Shown in pieces: positions 1 to 8,119 of a DNA stretch of 64,000 nt. Location: assembly GCA_902789555.1 (NCBI GenBank), contig CADAOF010000001.1:373851-437850 (forward strand), written 5' to 3'. The notes below the pieces were generated by a model, which saw nothing but the letters and a program-made list of their open reading frames with translations, ran no database searches and had not been told where the DNA came from. How positions within the stretch are numbered: the stretch's first letter is position 1; every line of letters starts with the position of its first letter. The translations under genes and the position numbers were made by a program. The DNA comes from an uncultured Lachnospiraceae bacterium (GTDB lineage Bacteria; Bacillota; Clostridia; Lachnospirales; Lachnospiraceae).

Positions 1-1122
1 CTTAAACAGCTGCACCATTTCGGTGTAGTCGGCGCCCTTGTCGAAGCCGCCGGCGATCAGGACCGTCGGACGGACGGTGATCTCAAGGGCCTTGACGGTG
101 GAATCCGGGTTCGTGCCCTTGGAATCGTTGTAATAGTCGACGCCGTCCTTGGTGCAGACGTATTCCATGCGGTGCGGAACGGCCGTAAAGCTCAGGACCC
201 GCTCGCGGATCACGCTGTTCGGGACCCCCATCGCCTTCGTGATCAGGATGGCGCCCATGACATTCTCGTAATTGAACCGGCCGATCAGATGCAGGTCGGC
301 AGCCGCACAGATGTTTTCCTCCGGCTCATCCTTCCAGCGAAGGATGATGTCGCCGTCGCGGAGGAAGCATCCTTCCCGAAGCTCGCGGGCGCTGCTGAAA
401 TACACGATCTGTGCGCGGGTGCGCGGGACGACCGTCTCCATCCAGCCGGATTCGCGGTTCAGGATCAGGTACTCATCCGGTGTCTGAGTGAGGGTGACCT
501 TCATCTTAATGTCGATATAATTCTGCATGGAGCCGTGGCGGTCCAGATGGTCCGGCGTGATGTTCGTGATGATCGAGACCTCGGGATCGACCTCCGGCAG
601 GGATTCCATCTGGAAGCTGGACATTTCGACCGCGGTGATCGAATCGTCCGTGGTCTCCAGGACCTCCTCCGACCAGGCATGGCCGATGTTGCCGAGCACG
701 AAGACCTTATCGGAAATGCCGCGCAGGATATGTCCGACGAGCGCCGTAGTAGTCGTCTTGCCGTTGGTCCCGGTGACCGCAATGAGGCGGCCCTTATGGA
801 AATGGTACGCCAGGGCGATCTCGCTGATGATGGGCGTTCCGGCTGCCTGCAGGACCTTGACGAAAGGCCTGGTCAGCGGGATGCCGGGGCTGGAGGCGCA
901 CAGCTGCATGCGCGCGGCGTCTTCCGGCTTCAGTTCGCCCAGAATGATCTCACATTCGTGACCGTCCAGCTTATCGATCAGGGCTTTTTTGTCCAGTTTC
1001 TGATTCTCGTCATAGAGGACGGGCGTGTACCCTGCCTTCTGCAGCAGGCGTACGGCGTTCAGGCCGCTCCGGCCTGCGCCCGCCACCATGATCGGGATAT
1101 CCTTGCTCCACTCTTTGCTCAT
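1..1122 (-). CDS. murD: UDP-N-acetylmuramoyl-L-alanine--D-glutamate ligase, 3' end cut by window edge
   Basis: Cytoplasmic ligase that adds D-glutamate to UDP-MurNAc-L-Ala with ATP in peptidoglycan precursor synthesis. The gene enters from its ATG at 1120-1122 and about 374 codons are in the window; the C-terminal part of the roughly 450-residue enzyme is missing. The N-terminal Rossmann segment (MVAGAGRSG) is followed by the ATP-binding motif VTGTNGKTTT at about residues 116-125, by NITPDHLDRHGSM, the classic Mur-ligase DHLDRHG motif, and by the ligase motif YYNDSKGTNPDS near the edge. The start lies 1 base after the mraY stop, so the two are translationally coupled. Last visible gene of the division and cell-wall cluster. 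Confidence 0.95.
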   Translation of the reverse strand, partial: MSKEWSKDIPIMVAGAGRSGLNAVRLLQKAGYTPVLYDENQKLDKKALIDKLDGHECEIILGELKPEDAARMQLCASSPGIPLTRPFVKVLQAAGTPIISEIALAYHFHKGRLIAVTGTNGKTTTTALVGHILRGISDKVFVLGNIGHAWSEEVLETTDDSITAVEMSSFQMESLPEVDPEVSIITNITPDHLDRHGSMQNYIDIKMKVTLTQTPDEYLILNRESGWMETVVPRTRAQIVYFSSARELREGCFLRDGDIILRWKDEPEENICAAADLHLIGRFNYENVMGAILITKAMGVPNSVIRERVLSFTAVPHRMEYVCTKDGVDYYNDSKGTNPDSTVKALEITVRPTVLIAGGFDKGADYTEMVQLFK

Positions 1123-1123
1123 G

Positions 1124-2071
1124 TCACGCTCCCAGATAGCCAACTGCGCAGAAGAACGCCGTGATGACCGTAAAGACGATCACGATGCGGGCTTCCGACC
1201 AGTTGTAGAATTCAAAAGTATGATGGATCGGCGTCATCTTGAAGACGCGTTTTCCGTGGCTGAGTTTGAAATAGCTCACCTGGATCATCACCGACAGGGT
1301 CTCGCAGACATAGATGATGCCGCAGATGAGAAGCATGAAAGGCTGACGCAGGATCAGCGCCGTCGAGGCAACGAAGCCGCCGAGAGCCAGCGATCCGGTA
1401 TCGCCCATGAAGATGCGCGCCGGGTTCGTATTGAAAAGCAGGTAGCCGAGAAGTGCGCCGCAGACCGCAGCGGTCACCGGCTCGATGCCGCTTCCGTAGA
1501 GGAAGGACAGTGCCGTAAAGAACAGAGCCACGACCGCCGTAACGCTGCTGCACAGGCCGTCGATGCCGTCCGTCAGGTTCACGCCGTTATCCGCGCCGAG
1601 GACCACCAGAAACAGGAGCGGCACGTACCACCAGCCGATATCCGCCTGGCCCTTCATGAAGGGGATGCGGATCACCGTGGGATCCGGCATCTGCGTCATG
1701 CGGTACCAGCAGAAAGCTGCCGTCAGGATCATCTGCAGGGCAAATTTCTGCCATGCCTTCAGCCCCAGATTCACGCCGTGCTTTTTCTTCAGGCCATCGT
1801 CCAGCATGCCGATCAGGCCATAGCCCACCGTCATGACGAGGATGGAGACCACCTCGGGATGTTTCCCGATGAACGGCAGTACGGCAAGAATGATCGCCGG
1901 CACGAAAGCCATGCCGCCCATGGTAGGCGTGCCGGCTTTTTTCTGATGCTTGGGCCCGACTTCGCGGATGTTCTGTCCGATATGCTTCCTTTTCAGGAAC
2001 GGGATCAGGAGTGCGGTGAAAACGGTGCTGAGGATCAGCGCGGTACCGAAGGAAAGGATGGCTTGTTTCAT
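1124..2071 (-). CDS. mraY: phospho-N-acetylmuramoyl-pentapeptide-transferase
   Basis: Integral membrane enzyme that transfers phospho-MurNAc-pentapeptide to undecaprenyl phosphate to give lipid I. At 315 residues it has family length, with about ten hydrophobic segments. Visible hallmarks are the PTMGG motif near residue 50 (KKAGTPTMGG), the acidic pair MLDDGLKKK, the NLTDGIDGL motif and the C-terminal MTPIHHTFE segment. A GAGG sequence lies upstream of the ATG. It begins 14 bases downstream of the penicillin-binding protein gene; murE and murF, often found between these two genes, are absent here. Confidence 0.96.
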   Translation of the reverse strand: MKQAILSFGTALILSTVFTALLIPFLKRKHIGQNIREVGPKHQKKAGTPTMGGMAFVPAIILAVLPFIGKHPEVVSILVMTVGYGLIGMLDDGLKKKHGVNLGLKAWQKFALQMILTAAFCWYRMTQMPDPTVIRIPFMKGQADIGWWYVPLLFLVVLGADNGVNLTDGIDGLCSSVTAVVALFFTALSFLYGSGIEPVTAAVCGALLGYLLFNTNPARIFMGDTGSLALGGFVASTALILRQPFMLLICGIIYVCETLSVMIQVSYFKLSHGKRVFKMTPIHHTFEFYNWSEARIVIVFTVITAFFCAVGYLGA

Positions 2072-2085
2072 GGATTCTGCCTCTG

Positions 2086-3954
2086 TTAATGGTTTTCGGC
2101 GTCTTCGGGGATGCCGAGGTAAGGAATGATCCGCTTCATGATGTCGCGTTCAAATTCAACGACGGGGAGCGATGAGACGTCCGTCCCTTCATGTTCCAGT
2201 TCGTCGACGACCACGTAGACCAGGAGTTTCGGGCTGGCTGCCGGCGTGAATCCCATGAAGGAGACCACGTAATTCTGTTCTTCGATCGGGTATTTCTGTG
2301 CCGTACCGGTCTTGCCGCCGACGGTATGGCCGGGGATCCGTGCGCCGTAACCGCCGCCGCGTTCCACCGTTTCGAATGCCGCCTGTTTCAGGAACTCACA
2401 GGTCGATTCGCTGATCGTCGTGCGGACCAGTTCCGGTTCCACGTTTTTGACCACGTTGCCGTTTTCATCCAGCAGCTGGCGGACGATATGCGGCGTAAAG
2501 TAGTAACCGCCGTTCAGGATGGAGCAGTAAGCCGACGCCATCTGAATCATCGTTGAGGAATAGCCCTGGCCGAAGGAACAGGTCGCAAGGTCGATCGCGC
2601 TCATGTTGTCCTCCGTAAACAGGATCCCCGTTGCCTCACCGGGAAGATCGACGCCGGTCCGGCTTCCGAGGCCGAACTGGCGCTGCCATTTCAGCATCGT
2701 CGGGACGTTCAGGCGGGTGCCGATATTCATCAGAGCGTCGTTGCAGGACTGCATCAAGGCGCCTGTCACGTCCATCATGCCGTGGCCGTCACGCTTGTGG
2801 CAGTGGATCGTCGTTCCCTGGACCGTTTCGCCGCCGTCGCAGAAAAGTTTCGTATCGGTTTCGATCGCATCCTCTTCCAGCGCCATGGCCACAGTCAGCT
2901 CCTTTGACACGGAACCGGGCGAATAAGCATCGCTCACCGTGAAATTGCGCCAGACCGAATTCTGCAGGGCAGCACGTTCTTCTTCCGTCATCGCTTCAAA
3001 TTCCTCATCGCTGACGACGGCGGAGAAATCCATTGGCGTGTTCGGATCAAAGACCTTATCCGTTGCCATGCCGAGGATCTCACCGCTCGTCGGGTCCATC
3101 ACGACGACGCCGATGTTCTTGTATTCGTGGAGCGGTTTGAATTTGGCGATCTCCTCTTCCACCATCTTCTGCACGTTGTAGTCGATCGTGCTGACGACGG
3201 TGCGGCCGCCGACCGCGGCCTCCGTAACGCTTTCATAATCACCTTCGGGGCTGATATAGCTGTAAATCTTGCCGTTCACCCCGCTCAGGGACGAATTGTA
3301 GTATTCTTCAATGCCCCAGTGGCCTTCCGCGCTTTCCGCGCCGGAAAAGCCGAGGACGGTGCAGCCGAGCGTGCCGTAGGGATACATGCGCTTGTATTCC
3401 GTTTCAAACCAGACGCCGGTCACCCTGTCCTGATGGAGTTTCTTTTTGTTCTTGTCCTTTGCCGTATTGTATTCCGTCTGATACTGCAGGAAGCGTTCCT
3501 TCTCCTCCGCACTCAGCTGCATCGCAAAGCGGACGTAGGCCGCATCCGGCTTTTCATCCAGGACCGTTTCGATCTCATCCCGCGGATAGCCGAAAACGCT
3601 GACGAGCGCATCGACCGTTGCTTCACGGTTCGGCTGCGGCTTCTTGGGATTGGCAGTGTAAAGAATGACCGAAGGGTCCAGGATCAGATTGTAGACTTCC
3701 TCACTGTAGGCAAACACCGTCCCGTTGCGGTCGGTGATATTGCCGCGCCTAAACGCCAGGGCCTGCATGTCATAGCCCTGCTGCGACAGGATCCGCTGCT
3801 GATACTCTTCTCCGCTGTTCCGCATCAGGATCAGCAAATAGACGACATATGCAAACAAAACTGCCGCCACCAGAATGAAGGTGAACGCCAGTTTTCTTCG
3901 CATGCGGATCGTCAGTCTTCGTCCGTTCGCTTCAGCTGTTAGGGATGTCTTCAT
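2086..3954 (-). CDS. class B penicillin-binding protein (FtsI/SpoVD type transpeptidase)
   Basis: Septal or sporulation-type peptidoglycan transpeptidase, anchored by one N-terminal helix (about residues 22-45) with the catalytic part outside. A dimerisation-type domain follows (GNITDRNGTV near 71-80). The penicillin-binding motifs are SVSK at 348-351, SCN at 403-405 and KTG at 548-550. Its 622 residues end soon after the transpeptidase domain and I see no PASTA repeats, which fits PBP2b/FtsI-like rather than SpoVD-like proteins, though the split is not certain. The gene overlaps the 3' end of the ftsL-like gene by 23 bases. It is the only PBP gene in this cluster. Confidence 0.93.
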   Translation of the reverse strand: MKTSLTAEANGRRLTIRMRRKLAFTFILVAAVLFAYVVYLLILMRNSGEEYQQRILSQQGYDMQALAFRRGNITDRNGTVFAYSEEVYNLILDPSVILYTANPKKPQPNREATVDALVSVFGYPRDEIETVLDEKPDAAYVRFAMQLSAEEKERFLQYQTEYNTAKDKNKKKLHQDRVTGVWFETEYKRMYPYGTLGCTVLGFSGAESAEGHWGIEEYYNSSLSGVNGKIYSYISPEGDYESVTEAAVGGRTVVSTIDYNVQKMVEEEIAKFKPLHEYKNIGVVVMDPTSGEILGMATDKVFDPNTPMDFSAVVSDEEFEAMTEEERAALQNSVWRNFTVSDAYSPGSVSKELTVAMALEEDAIETDTKLFCDGGETVQGTTIHCHKRDGHGMMDVTGALMQSCNDALMNIGTRLNVPTMLKWQRQFGLGSRTGVDLPGEATGILFTEDNMSAIDLATCSFGQGYSSTMIQMASAYCSILNGGYYFTPHIVRQLLDENGNVVKNVEPELVRTTISESTCEFLKQAAFETVERGGGYGARIPGHTVGGKTGTAQKYPIEEQNYVVSFMGFTPAASPKLLVYVVVDELEHEGTDVSSLPVVEFERDIMKRIIPYLGIPEDAENH

Positions 3955-4375
3955 ACTGCCGCACGTACTCCCTCATCTGCTCCGAATAGGTAACCACTTC
4001 GTTGTCCTGCGGATAGGTCATTCCCAGTTCCTCGACGGCGATCCGGTAGACTTCCTCAAGATCCATCTGGGCGCTGAGGCGGTTTTCGCGCACGGCGTTC
4101 TCCGAACGGACCTTGGTGATCTGTTCTTCCAGATTCGCGATCCGGTTCATGGAGGCATTGATCGAAGCCTGCACCTTCAGATAGCTGAAGCACAGGTAGC
4201 CGAACAGTACGGTAACGGCAAGAAGCATCAGGACGTAAGGCACGTTGACCCGGACCCGCGCAGGAACGGCCTCAGGCCGTACATAGACGCGGATCTCCTG
4301 TTCGGGAGAATATTCCGGACGGGTCTGCACCCGCACGGTGTTGCCTTCCACTATATATCTCTTGCTTTCTGCCAT
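3932..4375 (-). CDS. ftsL: FtsL-like cell division protein
   Basis: Small bitopic protein of the divisome (147 residues). A charged cytoplasmic N-terminus of about 45 residues leads to a single transmembrane helix (VPYVLMLLAVTVLFGYLCF, about 45-63) and then a heptad-rich coiled coil (about 68-105) and a short tail. Sequence identity to known FtsL is always weak, so the call rests on this architecture and on the position between rsmH and the PBP. The ATG is 1 base after the rsmH stop. FtsL would form a complex with DivIC/FtsB and recruit the PBP encoded next. Confidence 0.8.
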   Translation of the reverse strand: MAESKRYIVEGNTVRVQTRPEYSPEQEIRVYVRPEAVPARVRVNVPYVLMLLAVTVLFGYLCFSYLKVQASINASMNRIANLEEQITKVRSENAVRENRLSAQMDLEEVYRIAVEELGMTYPQDNEVVTYSEQMREYVRQYEDIPNS

Positions 4376-4376
4376 G

Positions 4377-5354
4377 TCATGCCTCCCCGCCTGCCCCGTT
4401 CCTTTCGAATACGCGGAGCTTGGCGCTGGCCGACCTCGGATTCTGCTTCATCTCCTCCTCCGAAGGAAGGATGGGTTTCCGGGTAACGACCTTTCCCCTG
4501 CTGACCCGTCCGCAGACGCAGACCGGGAAATCCTTCGGGCAGATGCAGGGGTCCTCTGCCGTTCTGAACGCATTCTTCACGATGCGGTCTTCCAGGGAAT
4601 GGAAGGTAATGACCGCCAGTCTCCCGCCGGGAGCAAGGGCGCCGATGATGCCGGGAAGGCATTCCTCGAGCGTCGTCAATTCGTGATTCAGCGCAATGCG
4701 GACAGCCTGGAAAGTTCTTTTTGCCGGGTGTCCGCCGGTATTTCTGTACTTGGCCGGAATCGACTGTTCGATGATCCGTACAAGTTCTCCTGTCGTTTTC
4801 AGCGGCTCTCTCTGCCGCGCAAGCACGATGCGTTTCGCAATCAGTCCGGCAAAGCGTTCCTCGCCGTAATCCCTGAGGATCCGGGCCAATTCGGCTTCGC
4901 TGCTCTCATTCAGCAGGTCGGCGGCGGTCCGGCTTTCGTCCCGGTCCATCCGCATGTCGAGCGGCGCATCCTTCATGTAGGAAAAGCCCCGTTCGGCACT
5001 GTCCAGCTGGTAGCTGGAAACGCCGAGGTCCAGCAGAATGCCGTCTGCCCGTGCGATCCCCAGCTCCGAAAGAACTGCGGGAAGGTCGCCGTAATTGCTC
5101 TTGACGAGGCGGAATTCCGGCCGCTCTCCTTCCGGCATCGCTTCGCGGGTCCCGCTCAGGCGGGCGTTTGCCGCTTCCAGTGCGTCGCTGTCGCGGTCGA
5201 TCCCGATCAGCAGGCCTTTCGGGGAAAGTTTCTGCAGAATGTGCGAGGAGTGGCCTGCGCCGCCCACCGTTCCGTCGGCATAGATGCCGTCCGGCCGGAT
5301 CGCCAGCGCTTCCAGGCACTCGTCAAGGAGTACGGGAACATGAGAAAACTCCAT
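4377..5354 (-). CDS. rsmH: 16S rRNA (cytosine(1402)-N4)-methyltransferase
   Basis: S-adenosylmethionine-dependent enzyme that N4-methylates C1402 in the decoding centre of 16S rRNA; also known as MraW. At 325 residues it has the usual length. It begins HVPVLLDECLEAL and carries the SAM-binding motif GTVGGAGHSSHIL (about 29-41), the LDLGVSSYQLD motif and a C-terminal LKVFERN-like end (KLRVFERN). It starts 12 bases after mraZ, with an AAGGAG-type site, and is followed by ftsL with a 1-base gap, the standard order of this cluster. Confidence 0.96.
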   Translation of the reverse strand: MEFSHVPVLLDECLEALAIRPDGIYADGTVGGAGHSSHILQKLSPKGLLIGIDRDSDALEAANARLSGTREAMPEGERPEFRLVKSNYGDLPAVLSELGIARADGILLDLGVSSYQLDSAERGFSYMKDAPLDMRMDRDESRTAADLLNESSEAELARILRDYGEERFAGLIAKRIVLARQREPLKTTGELVRIIEQSIPAKYRNTGGHPAKRTFQAVRIALNHELTTLEECLPGIIGALAPGGRLAVITFHSLEDRIVKNAFRTAEDPCICPKDFPVCVCGRVSRGKVVTRKPILPSEEEMKQNPRSASAKLRVFERNGAGGEA

Positions 5355-5366
5355 CCGTCATCTCCT

Positions 5367-5798
5367 TCAGATGCCAAGCTCGGCCATTCTTTCCGCGAGC
5401 TCGTTCACGTCGTCATACGAGGACGCCTTGGTCCAGGTCTCCTTGTCCCAGAGCTCGACCCGGCTGCCGACGCCGCACAGGACCACATCCTTTTCGAGGC
5501 CGGCGGCGTCGCGCAGATTCTGGGGGATCAAAGCGCGTCCCTGCTTGTCCAGTTCGACCTCGGCCGCACCGGCCAGGAAATAACGGACAAACTTACGGGC
5601 GTCTTTGCTGGTCAAAGGAAGCGTCTGGAGCTTTGCCTCGAAACGCTGCCACTCGCGTGTGGGAAAAAGAAACAGGCAGTCGTCCAGTCCGCGGCTGATG
5701 ACAAAGACGTCGCCGAGCTCTTCCCGCAGTTTCGCAGGAATGATGACGCGTCCCTTGGGATCGACCGAATGATTATAGGTCCCCATCAGCATGTTCAT
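5367..5798 (-). CDS. mraZ: transcriptional regulator MraZ
   Basis: DNA-binding regulator of the division/cell-wall cluster; forms rings and binds short direct repeats in its own promoter region. The protein is 143 residues with two AbrB-like half-domains (MGTYNHSVDPKGRVIIPAKLR and the second copy ELDKQGRALIPQNLR). The reading frame is open 65 codons further upstream, but the start at 5798 is chosen because an AAGGAG site lies 8 bases before it and because homology begins at LMGTYNHS; the longer version would run over the promoter. First gene of the dcw-type operon. Confidence 0.95.
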   Translation of the reverse strand: MNMLMGTYNHSVDPKGRVIIPAKLREELGDVFVISRGLDDCLFLFPTREWQRFEAKLQTLPLTSKDARKFVRYFLAGAAEVELDKQGRALIPQNLRDAAGLEKDVVLCGVGSRVELWDKETWTKASSYDDVNELAERMAELGI

Positions 5799-5847
5799 GG
5801 CGGCTGCTCCTTTCTTTCTCAGTCTTGAGGATAAAAAGCCGTGAAAT

Positions 5848-5877
5848 GCGCCACTTTGTGACACTTTCACCCACTTT
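5848..5877 (-). promoter_or_regulatory. three MraZ-box-like 10-bp direct repeats
   Basis: Read on the minus strand, three copies of AAAGTGNNNN follow each other without a gap (AAAGTGGGTG, AAAGTGTCAC, AAAGTGGCGC). They lie between the promoter and mraZ. Known MraZ operators are GTGG-type direct repeats with 10-bp spacing just upstream of mraZ, so autoregulation by MraZ is a well-grounded inference. Confidence 0.8.
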
Positions 5878-5894
5878 CCTCCCCTGTGCCTATG

Positions 5895-5923
5895 ATTGTA
5901 AAGGGAAAAGCCGAAAAATGCAA
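5895..5923 (-). promoter_or_regulatory. promoter of the mraZ operon
   Basis: TTGCAT (-35, 5918-5923), 17-bp spacer and TACAAT (-10, 5895-5900) on the minus strand, directly upstream of the MraZ-box repeats. Good match to a housekeeping sigma promoter. Confidence 0.75.
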
Positions 5924-5991
5924 GCACTTTTTCGGGAAAAATCAGCATTTTTGCAAGTTTTTTCGTACGAAAACAGGCGAAAAGCGCACAC

Positions 5992-6020
5992 AAAAAAAGC
6001 GGCGGACCGAAGTCCGCCGC
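5992..6020 (-). terminator. intrinsic terminator of the ABC permease operon
   Basis: On the minus strand a 9-bp stem GCGGCGGAC / GTCCGCCGC with a TTCG tetraloop is followed by seven T. It lies 27 bases after the last permease gene and separates that operon from mraZ. Confidence 0.9.
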
Positions 6021-6047
6021 CGGAGGTGTTTTTCAGTTATCCGAGGC

Positions 6048-6989
6048 TTATCTCATGCCCTTGTCGTAAGGGATCCCTTCCGCCTTAGGCGCCTGAGAAC
6101 TCTTGGAAGTGAAGGCCAGCACGATCAGGGAGATGATATACGGCAGCATGTTGTAGACCGGGCTGGGGATATCCATCTTTGCCAGGAAATCAAACGAGCT
6201 GTAGACGTTGCTGAGTGCCCGGAAAAGGCCGAACAGCAGGCCCGCGAGGGCTATGCGCTGCGGTTTCCACTGGCCGAAGATCATGACGGCAAGGGACAGG
6301 AACCCGAAACCGGCAACGCCGTACTCGAAGCGCCATTCGGAAGCGCCCGCCATGATGAAGACGATGCCGCCGAGACCGCCGTAAGCGCCGGAGATCAGGA
6401 CGCCTGCCCAGCGCATCTTAAAAACATTGATGCCGACGGAGGCAGCTGCCTGGGGATGCTCGCCGCAGGCCATCATCCGGAGACCGAACCTGGTCTTGTA
6501 CAGAATGACGTAGGCAGCGACCAGAAGGATCAGGGTCACAAGCATGAACCAGCTGAATTCGAAGTCGCCGAGTTTTACCAGGAACTTCTCACGGGCCGCG
6601 CCGTAATTGATGACGGAGGAAACGTCATCCGGATTTGCCGCGGTATTGATGGCCTTGACCACGACCGTAACGCCGGCGATGCCGAGCATGTTCAGCGCGG
6701 TACCGACAATGGTCTGATCGGCCTTGAGGTTGATGCTCGCCACGGCCAGCAGGGAGCAGTACAGCGCACCGGCCGCCATGGAGATCAGAATGACCAGCAG
6801 GATCAGGGCGAAGGTCGGAAGCTTGTCGGTCAGGTAGCGCATGGTCAGCGCACCGCCCATGGCCCCCACCAGCATCGTGCCTTCAAGGCCGAGGTTGATG
6901 ACGCCGGAGTGTTCCGCAAAGCAGCCGCCCAGAGCGACCAGGATAAGGACAGAAGCAAAGATCAGGGTGTATTGGACAAGGAGTGTCAT
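6048..6989 (-). CDS. ABC transporter permease, BMP/nucleoside type (NupQ-like)
   Basis: Membrane subunit of a nucleoside (or simple sugar) ABC importer. It is 313 residues with about nine hydrophobic helices, of the BPD_transp_2 family. The recognisable family segments are GGCFAEHSGVINLGLEGTMLVGA near the N-terminus (15-38) and GEHPQAAASVGINVFKMRWAGVLISGA in the EAA-like cytoplasmic loop. The start overlaps the stop of the upstream permease gene by 4 bases, so the two permeases are made together. Guanosine/uridine specificity is inferred from the family and partners only. Confidence 0.88.
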   Translation of the reverse strand: MTLLVQYTLIFASVLILVALGGCFAEHSGVINLGLEGTMLVGAMGGALTMRYLTDKLPTFALILLVILISMAAGALYCSLLAVASINLKADQTIVGTALNMLGIAGVTVVVKAINTAANPDDVSSVINYGAAREKFLVKLGDFEFSWFMLVTLILLVAAYVILYKTRFGLRMMACGEHPQAAASVGINVFKMRWAGVLISGAYGGLGGIVFIMAGASEWRFEYGVAGFGFLSLAVMIFGQWKPQRIALAGLLFGLFRALSNVYSSFDFLAKMDIPSPVYNMLPYIISLIVLAFTSKSSQAPKAEGIPYDKGMR

Positions 6990-8119
6990 TGTTCCTTACC
7001 TCCTTCCGCAGCTTTTTTCGCCAGGGCTTTCTGGGCTCTCTCCTCCTGTTTTGCGATCCGCTTGTTCATCATCAGCTTCATGAAGAACACGAAGCCGCAG
7101 AGGTAAATGATGATCGAAGAGATCAGGTCGGAGATCTGCGCACAGTAGATCTTCTTGTCAACGTAGGCGCCGCCTGCCGTGATGTGCTGGATGAAGAAGG
7201 AGGACAGGATCGCGCCGATCGGGTTCAGGCCGCCGAGGAAGGCTGCCGCGATCCCGTTGAAGCCCATGCCCGGTACCGAAGAGGTGGAGCAGTTCCACTG
7301 TTCGTAGCTCGTCAGGTACAGCATGGCTGCGCCGAGGCCGGCCAGGGCGCCGCTGATCGCCAGCGTCACGATGATATTGCGTTTTTCCGCCATGCCGGCG
7401 TATTTTGCCGCATTCTTGTTGCCGCCGGTCGCCCGCAGCTCGTAGCCGAAGCGCGTCTTTTCCAGGACGACCCAGACGATGACCGCGATCACGACGGCCG
7501 CGATGACCGAGACGCCGACGTATTTATTGTTGTTGAAGAACTTGCCAAGGCCCAGGGTCGGCAGCAGGGAGGCCGCGCTGGTACGTGCCACCTCCTTGGT
7601 GTAAGGGCTCGTTGCTTCCTTGACGTTCGTCAGCAGCATGTTCGTGCCGTAGAGGATGATCCAGTTCAGCATGATGCCCGAGATGACTTCGTTCACGTTG
7701 CAGTAAGCCTTCAGCAGGCCGCTGATGCTGCCGGCAAGCGCACCGCCGAGAACGGCAACCAGCGTGCAGACCCACCACGGGAGCTTCAGAGCCAGTGCGC
7801 AGTACAGCGAGCAGGCGATACCGATGCAGTACTGTCCTGCCGCACCGATATTGAACAGGCCGACCTTGTACGAAAACAGGATCGACAGGGAACACATGAC
7901 GAGCGGCGCCGCTTTGACCAGGGTATTGCCGAGGTATTTCAGCTGCGATTCCTTCTTGTTGTACGTCAGGAAGTTCTTGATGACGGCTTTGATCGCTTCT
8001 CCGGCCCCGGAAGGCTCGATGAACAGCAGGACGACGTAGCCGATCAGCAGACCGAGAAGGATGCAGATCAGGGAAGCAAGCAGCGATTGCACCCCGTCGT
8101 TTTTCAGGATCTTCTTCAT
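6986..8119 (-). CDS. ABC transporter permease, BMP/nucleoside type (NupP-like)
   Basis: Second, longer permease (377 residues) of the same importer. An N-terminal helix and extracellular loop precede the conserved membrane core; family segments are FSYKVGLFNIGAAGQYCIG and RATGGNKNAAKYAGM (the cytoplasmic coupling loop). The C-terminus is a basic, Ala/Lys/Glu-rich stretch after the last helix. ATG overlaps the stop of the ATPase gene by 4 bases and its own stop overlaps the next permease, so ATPase-permease-permease form one translationally coupled operon. Confidence 0.88.
   Translation of the reverse strand: MKKILKNDGVQSLLASLICILLGLLIGYVVLLFIEPSGAGEAIKAVIKNFLTYNKKESQLKYLGNTLVKAAPLVMCSLSILFSYKVGLFNIGAAGQYCIGIACSLYCALALKLPWWVCTLVAVLGGALAGSISGLLKAYCNVNEVISGIMLNWIILYGTNMLLTNVKEATSPYTKEVARTSAASLLPTLGLGKFFNNNKYVGVSVIAAVVIAVIVWVVLEKTRFGYELRATGGNKNAAKYAGMAEKRNIIVTLAISGALAGLGAAMLYLTSYEQWNCSTSSVPGMGFNGIAAAFLGGLNPIGAILSSFFIQHITAGGAYVDKKIYCAQISDLISSIIIYLCGFVFFMKLMMNKRIAKQEERAQKALAKKAAEGGKEQ

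Noticed and set aside
5799-5993. 65-codon N-terminal extension of MraZ
   Set aside because: It would run through the promoter and operator repeats; a strong SD and family homology start at 5798.
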